Positions 43,925-51,936 of a stretch of 64,000 bases of DNA are shown one piece after another; position 1 is the first letter of the stretch; every line of letters starts with the position of its first letter. The DNA comes from Fen-1258 sp964441505 (lineage in GTDB: Bacteria > Bacteroidota > Ignavibacteria > Ignavibacteriales > Melioribacteraceae). Below the pieces are notes generated by a model. That model ran no database searches, had not been told where the DNA came from, and was given only the letters and a program-made list of their open reading frames with translations. Location: contig CAYTUV010000013.1 of the NCBI GenBank assembly GCA_964441505.1, forward strand, positions 32,340 to 96,339, given 5' to 3'. The position numbers were made by a program, and so were the translations under genes.

Positions 43925-45382
43925 TTATTTCAGCTTAAGCTCTTTGCACATTCTGTAATAGTTCGGTGGTGCGAGTCCCAGTTTTTTGGCTGCATCGGCA
44001 TCAGACTCCGATTGTAGACGAACATACTTGAAATATTTTTCCCTGAAAATCTTTTCCATATGTTTCAGCGGTTGAGGTCCTTCGGGCGATTTAAAACTCA
44101 ATCCGTCATTGGTAAAATAATTTTCATTGAGAGACGCCCTTTTGCCCAATGCAGTTTGGATTAATTGAGGAGTGACAATTTTTTCATCATAGAAGAGTAA
44201 ACGCTGAACCAGGTTCTTTAGCTCGCGCACATTGCCGTGCCATTCATAATTCATCAGCAGCTTCATTGCCTCCTCGGATATTACCGGCATCTCTTTACCC
44301 ATATCAATTGAAAATTCATTCATGAAATAATCAACGAGATAATGAATATCCTCTTTCCTTTCGCATAAGGAGGGTACATGAATAGGTACTACATTCAATC
44401 TGTAAAAAAGATCTTCGCGGAATTTTTTATCGCGGACCTCATCTTCGAGGTTTCTGTTCGTAGCAGAAATCACCCGAACATCAACCTTAATTTTTTCTGT
44501 CCTGCCAATCTTCTCAACTTCCCCATCCTGAAGAACGCGCAGCAGTTTTACCTGAGCCGAAATGGGCAATTCTGAAATCTCATCCAGAAAGATTGTACCA
44601 TGATTTGCGATCTCAAATAGTCCGGGCTTACTTTTATCCGCACCGGTAAAGGCTCCTTTTTCATAACCGAACAATTCGCTTTCGATCAACTGATCGGGAA
44701 TTCCACCGCAATTGATAGGGACAAAATTTTCATACTTGCGGGGACTATTGTAATGAAGATTGTATGCGACCAATTCTTTACCCGTGCCGGAGAATCCTGT
44801 AATTAAAATTGGCGCATTACTATTCGCATATTTAAAGATCTGTTCGTTTAATTCCGTGATAGAGGCTGAGACACCAATTATCCTTTTGTTGGAAAGAATG
44901 TCCTCAACATTTTTGTTAAGCTTTTGATTTGATTTCTGTTTCTCCTTAATGAGTTTCTTACGCTCATAAGCATTGAAAATACTCATTACAAAATCTGTGG
45001 GTTGATAGATATATTGTTCGATATCCCCGGGATATTTTGTACAGTACCAGAATGCACCGGCTTCAATTAGATTGTTTGCAAATTCGTAATCGGTGATATT
45101 GATTGTCATCTTCGTAACAACTATGATTTGGAGAGCTGAATCGCAGTCCTTAATTCTTTTAATAAGCTGGGCACCGCGTAATCCTCCCGCAATTTGAAAA
45201 TCCATAATCACCACATCATAAAAATTCTTTTTTTTGTCCAATAAATCGATTGCTGAACGTCCATCGGAAACTACATCTATTATTTTTATTCTGTTCTCAA
45301 AGGGTTTGATTGTGTTTTCAACTCTGCGCATATCAAAGTCTTCATCTTCAATCAGCAGAACTTTTATTTGATCATCAGACAT
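43925..45382 (-). CDS. Sigma-54-dependent response regulator (NtrC family)
   Basis: A 485-residue protein with three domains. The receiver (about 6-125) has LLIEDED and the phospho-acceptor Asp61 in VVIMDFQ. The AAA+ sigma-54 activation domain (about 165-395) has Walker A GFSGTGKE (196-203), the sigma-54 contact loop GAFTGA (243-248), Walker B TIFLDEIS (263-270) and the R-finger region FREDLFYRLNVVPIHVP. A Fis-type helix-turn-helix lies at the C-terminus (DADAAKKLGLAPPNYYRM, about 458-475). It is the last gene of an operon with a histidine kinase 20 bp upstream and a sugar-binding protein before that. Likely targets are sites A and B in front of the SSS transporter and GH2-GH16, both of which have -24/-12-like elements; this is inference from the sequence. 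Confidence 0.95.
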   Translation of the reverse strand: MSDDQIKVLLIEDEDFDMRRVENTIKPFENRIKIIDVVSDGRSAIDLLDKKKNFYDVVIMDFQIAGGLRGAQLIKRIKDCDSALQIIVVTKMTINITDYEFANNLIEAGAFWYCTKYPGDIEQYIYQPTDFVMSIFNAYERKKLIKEKQKSNQKLNKNVEDILSNKRIIGVSASITELNEQIFKYANSNAPILITGFSGTGKELVAYNLHYNSPRKYENFVPINCGGIPDQLIESELFGYEKGAFTGADKSKPGLFEIANHGTIFLDEISELPISAQVKLLRVLQDGEVEKIGRTEKIKVDVRVISATNRNLEDEVRDKKFREDLFYRLNVVPIHVPSLCERKEDIHYLVDYFMNEFSIDMGKEMPVISEEAMKLLMNYEWHGNVRELKNLVQRLLFYDEKIVTPQLIQTALGKRASLNENYFTNDGLSFKSPEGPQPLKHMEKIFREKYFKYVRLQSESDADAAKKLGLAPPNYYRMCKELKLK

Positions 45383-45402
45383 TGTTTTCTTCTCCGCTTA
45401 AC

Positions 45403-46878
45403 TTAATGTGGAATTCCGATTGTGAATTTGCATCCGCAGTTCTCAAGATTTTCAACATCGATACTCCAGCCGCATCTTTGTTTAGAAATCTCGTAAGCAA
45501 TATAACACCCATATCCGGATGATTGCCCTTCTGTTTTTGTCGAGACGTTTTCAAGAAATAATTTTTTAACTCCGAATTCATCTTTCTCCATAAGTTCGGA
45601 AAGAATTCCGGGACCATTATCATAGATAACAAGCGTTGATGAATTGGTATCAGGATTATATTTCGTTTCTATATTAATAATTAGTTCAACGTCGCCCCCA
45701 TGATCAATACTATTTTGGATCAATGGTTCAATCACTTCCCAAACAACAAATTCATTTATACTGAGAGGCGGAATTTTTTCATCTAGATACAGTTTTATTT
45801 CGAACGCACCGGATTTACGTGCTGTTCTGTTAAAAATATTTTCCACAATAAAACGGATTACATCGTTCAGGTCTGTTCTGAACGCGGTGTTACGAATTGT
45901 TTGAACCGGTGGATCATACCATTTCATATCATAGATTACTCGTGAAATAAAATTGGAGTAACGGGAAACGCGATACTTAATATCGTTTATATTTTCCGGT
46001 GAGAGCATCCTGAGATCATCCTTGATAAAGCCCATCACCTTTTCGGCCTTATGGTGTGTGTGGTAGATGCGTTTTGTAAACATGGCTTCTTTATCATGCT
46101 CGATTTCCTGTTTGATGCTGCTTTCATGTTCTTCAAATAAAAGTTTTTGAGTTTCGTCTCTTTCCTTTACTGTATAAGTTGAGATATAATACATTGCCAG
46201 TAAGCCCAGAAGAAAAAGAGCGGAATAAATCAGAGATGTCTCCTCGTAATTGGAAACGATTTCCCGTTGGATGAAAGAGACATCGGCTGTATTGCGCATA
46301 TAAAGAGCGCCAACAAATTCGCCGCTTGGAACGAAGGGCACAAATATGTGATAGGTTTGCCTATTGCTTAAGATGTTTATTATCTGCTCAGACTTTACAA
46401 GTTCCGTTTTAACGCTGTCATAAAGCCTTATAGCCTGTTTATGACGATTAGTTGCGTCTGGTATATCAATCTTCTGATTAAAGATGAATGAAAAGAGAAC
46501 GCGCCCGTCATCAATCGCACGGATATTTGTACCGTCATTTACAAGCAGACAGATCTCCTCAACATTCTGCTGAAGTACCTGCTGATTCAATATGATATCG
46601 AAGAATTGAATGATCCTTCGTTTATCGGTTTCGGTTACAGGTGTACTCAACTTCGAAGTTTCCAACAGGAGTTCAAGAGTTGTTGTACTCAGGTTAGCAA
46701 ATTTCTCGGCCGAATGTTTCTGGAACCATTCCTGTGTGTTCTCAACAAAATTATGAAGCGATGCTTTATGCACATAGGAGAGCACAAGTTGAAATATTAT
46801 CAGTCCGATAAAAAGCACGGTTAAGTGCTTAAACTCGAAATGATATCTTTTAAGATTTTCGAATAACTGGTTCTTCAT
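45403..46878 (-). CDS. Membrane sensor histidine kinase
   Basis: 491 residues. Two transmembrane helices (about 19-36 and 214-233) flank a periplasmic sensor domain of about 175 residues. The cytoplasmic part has a helical segment with candidate phospho-acceptor histidines (IYHTHHKAEKVMGF, His273, 275, 276) rather than a standard H-E-x-x-P HisKA box, then an ATPase domain with the N box (WEVIEPLIQNSIDHGG), G1 (IYDNGPGILSEL) and G2 (GQSSGYGCYIAYEI) motifs. The unusual dimerisation region means the phosphorylated residue is uncertain. It lies 7 bp after the solute-binding-protein gene and 20 bp before the response regulator gene. The sensor domain probably docks with the anchored sugar-binding protein and reports ligand loading, but the sequence alone does not prove this. 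Confidence 0.9.
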   Translation of the reverse strand: MKNQLFENLKRYHFEFKHLTVLFIGLIIFQLVLSYVHKASLHNFVENTQEWFQKHSAEKFANLSTTTLELLLETSKLSTPVTETDKRRIIQFFDIILNQQVLQQNVEEICLLVNDGTNIRAIDDGRVLFSFIFNQKIDIPDATNRHKQAIRLYDSVKTELVKSEQIINILSNRQTYHIFVPFVPSGEFVGALYMRNTADVSFIQREIVSNYEETSLIYSALFLLGLLAMYYISTYTVKERDETQKLLFEEHESSIKQEIEHDKEAMFTKRIYHTHHKAEKVMGFIKDDLRMLSPENINDIKYRVSRYSNFISRVIYDMKWYDPPVQTIRNTAFRTDLNDVIRFIVENIFNRTARKSGAFEIKLYLDEKIPPLSINEFVVWEVIEPLIQNSIDHGGDVELIINIETKYNPDTNSSTLVIYDNGPGILSELMEKDEFGVKKLFLENVSTKTEGQSSGYGCYIAYEISKQRCGWSIDVENLENCGCKFTIGIPH

Positions 46879-46885
46879 TGCAAAA

Positions 46886-48214
46886 TTATTTTATGAAAAC
46901 ACCACCGGAGTTAATAATCCGCTGGGCTTTATCCAGCGCCTCTTTTACACCAATTTTATTTTGAATTGCTAAATTTAAGTAAGAAGCAATTATATCGGAA
47001 CATTTTGTGTACTTCTCTGAAAATGGTCTATGAACTCCGCTCTTCAAAACTTTATTGTAAAATGCTAATTCCGGATGTTTATTTACAAATGTACTATCAG
47101 AATAGATACTTTTCTGAATCGGCAAATAACCTCCGACTTCGTAGAAAATTCTCTGCTCTTCATAACTCAACAGAAATTTTATAAACTCTATAACTTCGCT
47201 TTTCTTTTTTGAATACTTAGACATCATTAAATTCCAGCCACCTATTATACTAGCCGATTTGCCTCCCTTAAAATGAGGCATTGGCGCTTTTTCATAAATG
47301 TTCGAAACATCCTGATCCTTTACATTTTTTCTGTACCATTCATAAAATCCAGGCCATCCTCTCAGAAAGACACCTTGTTTACTTACAAAATGAAAATAGC
47401 TCTCTGTTTCGCGGAAGTCTTTAATTTCTTTTGGAGAAAGTTTATAATCGTTTACAAGATCAACTAAAAGTTTAAGTGCGTTTTCAGCCGCTTTCGTATT
47501 CAATCTGATTGTGTCGTTAACAAACAATTTTTCATTCTGCGATTCAAGCATCTCAACAAAGCTGCACATCAATCCCTCATAATCATCCGCCGGAAATATA
47601 TAGAAAGGAGAGCCATAAGATTTTAATTTTTGACCGATCTCAATAAATCTATCCCAGGTTATGGAATTATCAAGTTCATTTTTGATTGAAGAATAGTCTG
47701 GAAGTTTCTTTAGAATCGAGCTGTTGTAGTATAAAATCCCAATATCATAATAGAGAGGCAGTGCCACAAGATTATTTTCATAGTAACAGGTTTCCATTGC
47801 CCGATCGACTAAAGGTTGCCCTTGTGATTCCGGAAAATATTTGCTTAGAGGTTCGGTCCATTTTGCAAATCGGGGAACCCATATCTGGTCAACAGAAAAG
47901 AGATCCACTCGGTCACTTTTGCTTCTCAGATAGCGGATAAGAAGTTCTTTCCTTTCGTTGGTGCTGAATTTTTCGAACGGGAGATCAATTGGTACAACTT
48001 CAATCCTGCCCTTATTCAACGCGTTAAAATGATCGATAACCAACTGATGACTTTGTGAGATATTATCCACATAATAAATTTTTTTAACTCCACCGTTGCT
48101 GACCTTGAAATAATCGCCGAATAAAAACATGATGACAAAAACCATGATGACAAAAAAAGTAATGGCAGCAATGGAAAGATAGAACCGCTTAATATTTGAT
48201 TTTAGTTTTAGCAT
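46886..48214 (-). CDS. Membrane-anchored extracellular solute (sugar)-binding protein, family 1
   Basis: About 442 residues. An uncleaved N-terminal helix (about 13-32; FYLSIAAITFFVIMVFVIMF) is followed by a complete family-1 substrate-binding fold: LVIDHFNALNKGRIEVV, DLFSVDQIWVPRFAKW, NLVALPLYYDIGILYYNSSI and GWPGFYEWYR, then SASIIGGWNLMMSKYSKKKSEVIEFIKFL (split: ASIIGGWNLMMSKYS, KKKSEVIEFIKFL). Such proteins bind oligosaccharides for ABC importers, but there is no permease or ATPase gene here. There is no lipobox; it is anchored by the helix. It is co-transcribed with a histidine kinase and response regulator, so it is better seen as the sensor's ligand-binding subunit. ATG 48214 is chosen: the longer frame would overlap the prolyl isomerase gene. 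Confidence 0.85.
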   Translation of the reverse strand: MLKLKSNIKRFYLSIAAITFFVIMVFVIMFLFGDYFKVSNGGVKKIYYVDNISQSHQLVIDHFNALNKGRIEVVPIDLPFEKFSTNERKELLIRYLRSKSDRVDLFSVDQIWVPRFAKWTEPLSKYFPESQGQPLVDRAMETCYYENNLVALPLYYDIGILYYNSSILKKLPDYSSIKNELDNSITWDRFIEIGQKLKSYGSPFYIFPADDYEGLMCSFVEMLESQNEKLFVNDTIRLNTKAAENALKLLVDLVNDYKLSPKEIKDFRETESYFHFVSKQGVFLRGWPGFYEWYRKNVKDQDVSNIYEKAPMPHFKGGKSASIIGGWNLMMSKYSKKKSEVIEFIKFLLSYEEQRIFYEVGGYLPIQKSIYSDSTFVNKHPELAFYNKVLKSGVHRPFSEKYTKCSDIIASYLNLAIQNKIGVKEALDKAQRIINSGGVFIK

Positions 48215-48224
48215 GGAAATATAT

Positions 48225-50063
48225 TCAGAGAATATTCTTTTTTTTCGACTGCTCGAATTTCTTGAACCAGCTTGAAAAATTTGGAGTGAATGGTACAGCA
48301 AGAAGCTGACCGCCAAATCCAAATCTTCTAATCACAATCATATCGACAGGAGAAACTTTGATCGATCTCAATACCGCATTATTGATCTCCACTCCATATT
48401 CAATGGCAAGTTTTGCGGTAGTATCGTCGAGTTTTTGGTACATCCTTTCGGTTTTGATAATATTTTTAACATCTTCTTTTGCTTCCTCGAATGAGGCTAC
48501 TCTTTCCTTCCAACCTTCTCTCTTCTCCAATAATTTGATCAGTGAATATCCCTCGGGAGTTTTAACCGGACCATGAACATCTCCGACATTCATCCGTGTT
48601 ACCGCTTTACCTATTTCTCCTTTTTCGGATGCTTTAAAAAATCCCGAAATTCCTCTCCTGACTTTCAGACTATCATTGGATGCATACTTTATTGCAAGAT
48701 CCTTGAAGTCCGCTCCCCTATCTAATTCGTTGAGCGCTGATTCTATTGTGCCCAGATCATTAGTTAAAATTTCAGCAACATTGAATTCATCCGGTTTTTG
48801 AATTACCCGATTTGCTTTTACAAAAAAATTATAAGCGTCATCATCGGTTACAGATTCAGCCTTATAAATATATTTCATCATTTCATGCGACAGGTAATAA
48901 TCTCCCCACATTTTCAATTCAGAAGCAACCTCGGGTAATTTATCGTATCCCCTTTTTTTTGCTTCCCGCGCAAGCATTTCGTTTTGTATATAGAAGCTGA
49001 TATAAGAATTCAAACGGCTTTTTATATGAGTTGAATCGACTCTGTAGAATTCGAAATCCTGAAACGCGAGATAATCAAACATCTTCGATAATGTAACGGG
49101 GTCATTTGGAAATTTAATAATGATTTCATTCAGCTCTTTGGGATCAAATGAATTTTTGATTTGCGGAATATCAGACTCGCCAATTTTGTACTTCCCTCCC
49201 TTGTCTTTAACAAGTTGCCTACTGTTTTCATATAGATAATTCATTATTATTCTGAACAACTTTTCTACTATTGAACGATCCGCGTTTATTACGATCCCCT
49301 TGAAAAATTGTTTGTAGAATGTCTGGTAGATTTTCTCTTCGATTCGAGATCTGACTACTTTTTTAATTTTGGGTTTGTCGTCTATATCCAGGTCCATCTT
49401 CGTTGTTATAGAATAAACTTTGCAGATGTACCAACCTTCTTTCAGTTCTATTGGAATAGTAATCTCTCCAACACCAACCTTATAGGTTGCATCTTCCATC
49501 TTTTCGTTTAGTGTACCAAAAGTTACCTCTGCTGCTTCTTTCTGCTCATTTCTCTCGGGTCTTGTTGTAAGTATCGAATCGAATGATGCGCCGGCACTGA
49601 TATCAGAATAGATTTTTTCAATTTCCTCTTTATCCTGCGAGAAGATGAATTTTGTTCGGACACTTCTCGACTTTCGGATTTGTCCCTGCACAATTAACGA
49701 ATCAGGAATAACAATTTTATCCAGAACTTCTTTCTTATACAAAGCATCTCTCAGATACACATTCGAAAGATTTTCCATCGTTGCACGAAAATTTTGCAAA
49801 CTGTCCATTCCTTCTCTGGATGCAGCCTGAGCTAACAATTTTTCTGCAATCAGCGTATGAAGAAAATTCTTCTTGAATGATGTTGAATCGAATGCGTCAT
49901 CTGTTTTGACATGCGGAACAAATTCATATCGTTTTTTAAATTCCTCTTTGGAAATAGTAGCATCACCTGCTTTTGCTACAATATCATTAGAAGACTGAGA
50001 GAGGAGATTTGACGTTCCCCCTATATATAATAAGAGACAAAAAGAAATCCGAAAGAACCGCAT
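48225..50063 (-). CDS. SurA-like periplasmic peptidyl-prolyl isomerase (parvulin)
   Basis: About 612 residues: signal peptide (MRFFRISFCLLLYIGGTSNLLSQ), a SurA N-type helical domain (DATISKEEFKKRYEFVPHVK, FLHTLIAEKLLAQAASREG), a degenerate parvulin-like module at about 130-230, and a second parvulin domain at about 430-520 (DEFNVAEILTN, FKDLAIKYASNDSLKVRRG, GDVHGPVKTPEGYSLIKLLE). Parvulins of this type chaperone outer-membrane and secreted proteins. It is first in the operon with the sugar-binding protein, kinase and regulator (gaps 10, 7 and 20 bp), which is an odd partner set. It may help fold the surface enzymes that the system induces. ATG 50063 is chosen as the start of the signal peptide. 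A related N-terminal fragment lies at 63227-63574. Confidence 0.82.
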   Translation of the reverse strand: MRFFRISFCLLLYIGGTSNLLSQSSNDIVAKAGDATISKEEFKKRYEFVPHVKTDDAFDSTSFKKNFLHTLIAEKLLAQAASREGMDSLQNFRATMENLSNVYLRDALYKKEVLDKIVIPDSLIVQGQIRKSRSVRTKFIFSQDKEEIEKIYSDISAGASFDSILTTRPERNEQKEAAEVTFGTLNEKMEDATYKVGVGEITIPIELKEGWYICKVYSITTKMDLDIDDKPKIKKVVRSRIEEKIYQTFYKQFFKGIVINADRSIVEKLFRIIMNYLYENSRQLVKDKGGKYKIGESDIPQIKNSFDPKELNEIIIKFPNDPVTLSKMFDYLAFQDFEFYRVDSTHIKSRLNSYISFYIQNEMLAREAKKRGYDKLPEVASELKMWGDYYLSHEMMKYIYKAESVTDDDAYNFFVKANRVIQKPDEFNVAEILTNDLGTIESALNELDRGADFKDLAIKYASNDSLKVRRGISGFFKASEKGEIGKAVTRMNVGDVHGPVKTPEGYSLIKLLEKREGWKERVASFEEAKEDVKNIIKTERMYQKLDDTTAKLAIEYGVEINNAVLRSIKVSPVDMIVIRRFGFGGQLLAVPFTPNFSSWFKKFEQSKKKNIL

Positions 50064-50285
50064 AATTTTATCTTCACATATTGTCAATTAATAACTAGTA
50101 ACAAAATAACAAAAAAATAAGTTTAACATCCGATCTCAAAAACTTAGCACAACAATGAATAAATAATTTCACACATAGAATGTTAAACCAATTTTTTTAC
50201 TGCTTGTAGATTCAAATAGAATTTATGTAATTTTCTTGTGCAATTCTTTCTACTATTTCTATTATTTCGATTAAATGAGGTTTCA

Positions 50286-51131
50286 ATGATTCGCAGAATA
50301 TTTTCTTTTATTTCGATTTTTTTAGCGTTCTTTACAACAAGCTGTAAATCTCAGTCAACAGAAAGTTTGACTGAGAAAGATTCCACCGAAATACCGGGCT
50401 GGAGCCTGGTATGGTCTGATGAATTTAATTATACTGGCCTTCCCGATCAGAAGAAGTGGGGTTATGATGTAGCAGCTCCCGGATGGGTTAACAACGAAGC
50501 TCAGGCATATCACGCAAGTAGATCCGAAAATTCCAGGGTTGAAAATGGAAAACTTATTATTGAAGCCAGGTTAGACAACTATAATAATAACCTTTATTCT
50601 TCTGCTCGACTTGTAACTAAGAATCGAGGTGATTGGACATACGGACGGTTTGAAATTCGGGCAAAACTTCCTTCCGGAAAAGGAACCTGGCCTGCAATCT
50701 GGATGCTGCCAACTGTATGGAATTTAGGCAACGGCAGTTGGCCCGATAATGGCGAGATCGATATCATGGAACATGTTGGATACGATCAAGGAATTATTCA
50801 CGGATCAACGCACTGCAATAAATATGTATGGACAAACGGAAATCAAAAAACGGGAACGATGAAAGTTGCTGATTGTTCTACGGCATTCCACAATTATATT
50901 TTAGAATGGTCGGCAAATGAAATTAAAACTTATGTTGACGGCACTCTTTATTTTATTGTAACCAATGAGAATAAAGGCTGGCAATACTGGCCGTTTTTCA
51001 AAGATTTTCATTTGATACTCAATCTTGCCATCGGCGGCACATGGGGGGGTAATCAGGGAATTGACAACAATATTTTCCCTCAAAGAATGGAAGTTGAATA
51101 TGTCAGAGTATATAAAAAAGTCAGTGATTAG
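50286..51131 (+). CDS. GH16 laminarinase-type endoglucanase, lipoprotein
   Basis: About 281 residues. The signal ends in a lipobox (FTTSC, Cys20), so it is lipid-anchored and lacks a T9SS domain. The GH16 domain contains LVWSDEFNYTG (41-51), GWVNNEAQAYHASRSEN (66-82), WTYGRFEIRAKLPSGKGTWP (117-136) and catalytic GEIDIMEHVG with Glu157, Asp159, Glu162. This is the ExDxxE laminarinase form, like the T9SS enzyme at 40228; HGSTHCNKY fits too. It is transcribed divergently from the four-gene signalling operon with a 222-bp AT-rich gap (50064-50285) in which I see only poorly matching -7-like boxes and a TTTAACAT/ATGTTAAA pair about 80 bp apart. ATG 50286 has GAGG five bases before it. Confidence 0.9.
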   Translation: MIRRIFSFISIFLAFFTTSCKSQSTESLTEKDSTEIPGWSLVWSDEFNYTGLPDQKKWGYDVAAPGWVNNEAQAYHASRSENSRVENGKLIIEARLDNYNNNLYSSARLVTKNRGDWTYGRFEIRAKLPSGKGTWPAIWMLPTVWNLGNGSWPDNGEIDIMEHVGYDQGIIHGSTHCNKYVWTNGNQKTGTMKVADCSTAFHNYILEWSANEIKTYVDGTLYFIVTNENKGWQYWPFFKDFHLILNLAIGGTWGGNQGIDNNIFPQRMEVEYVRVYKKVSD

Positions 51132-51209
51132 TTCATAGTATGATCTATTAAAAAAGTCAAACAAGGATTCCGAAATAATTATTTGAAGGTAAGAACATCG
51201 ATTCTTTCT

Positions 51210-51768
51210 CTAGGATGAACAAATATTCTCCGACAGTTTAACATCAATCAGTGAATTCGATGTTTTGAAAAATGACGATGACTCCGAAGTGTATTTATTG
51301 TTCTGTAAGTGCAATTTTTTGATTCCGCAATCGTTACAACTGTATTCGGAGTACTCTACATTCTCACCTATTCCAATTATTCCACTGATTGATTTAATCG
51401 GCAACATTAAGGCTGTTTCAGTTAAAATATGCCGCAAAAGTTTTCGGGCAAAAGCGAAAACAAAAGATGTTGTTCATCAACTTTCCAGTTGCAATAACAG
51501 GGACTGTATCTATTTGTAACTTTCAATCCAATCTCTTCCATTTTCGCTGCTAAGTGATCATGAAATAAATTTGCGTAAGCTTCAACCGCAACAGAAGCAA
51601 CATCATAAACATATCCCATACAGGATCGCCTCGTTTTATGCATTCTTGCGATTGCTTCTCCATGTCTTGACCAATGGTAACGCAAAATATTGCCACACTT
51701 TCTGATTTTTTAAGAACTCTGGTAACAATTTTATTGATTGAAATTGAACCACACTGACCTAAATGCAC
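51210..51768 (-). pseudogene. Frameshifted cobalamin-dependent methionine synthase activation-domain protein
   Basis: Three successive minus-strand reading frames together give the MetH activation-domain fold. The first (51768-51600) has KSESVAIFCVTIGQDMEKQ and IKRGDPVWD. The second (about 51620-51425) has YVYDVASVAVEAYANLF and LKVTNRYSPCYCNWKVDEQH, then LFSLLPENF. The third (51437-51210) has LTETALMLPIKSISGIIGIG and EYSCNDCGIKK. All are hallmarks of this family (reactivation of MetH with S-adenosylmethionine). Two frameshifts, near 51615 and 51430, and a stop just before the first frame show it is dead. The N-terminal part is lost or degenerate. Stand-alone activation-domain proteins normally work with a split MetH, not seen in this window. 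Confidence 0.7.
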
Positions 51769-51936
51769 AATTTCAAGGAATTATTGAGCAGATCAATTAA
51801 GATATGCTCACCAAACGTGCATAAGCCTCACTTAATGCACAAAAAATGCTATTTTTTGTGCACGCCCGTGTATAGATGCACAAGCAATGTGCACAGTTAT
51901 CGGATAATGCACAGTATTTTGATAATTATGTGCATT
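51765..51936. repeat. Cluster of TGCAC/GTGCA inverted repeats
   Basis: About eight TGCAC or GTGCA motifs occur in 170 bp. They form three nested inverted repeats: TGCACAAAAAAT and ATTTTTTGTGCA with a 3-nt loop (51836-51862, perfect 12-bp arms), TGCAC and GTGCA with a 7-nt loop (51877-51893), and AATGCACA and TGTGCATT with a 15-nt gap (51906-51936), the last touching the end of the Fic gene. No gene is visible here. It could be a termination or regulatory structure or a degenerate mobile repeat. Confidence 0.5.

Noticed and set aside
46886..48214. The sugar-binding protein as part of an ABC importer
   Set aside because: No permease or ATPase gene is present on either side; its partners are a kinase and a regulator, and it has a transmembrane anchor rather than a lipobox.
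51765..51936. A CRISPR-like array from repeated TGCAC motifs
   Set aside because: Motifs are 5-8 bp, in both orientations, with uneven spacing; no repeat-spacer structure and no cas genes in the window.
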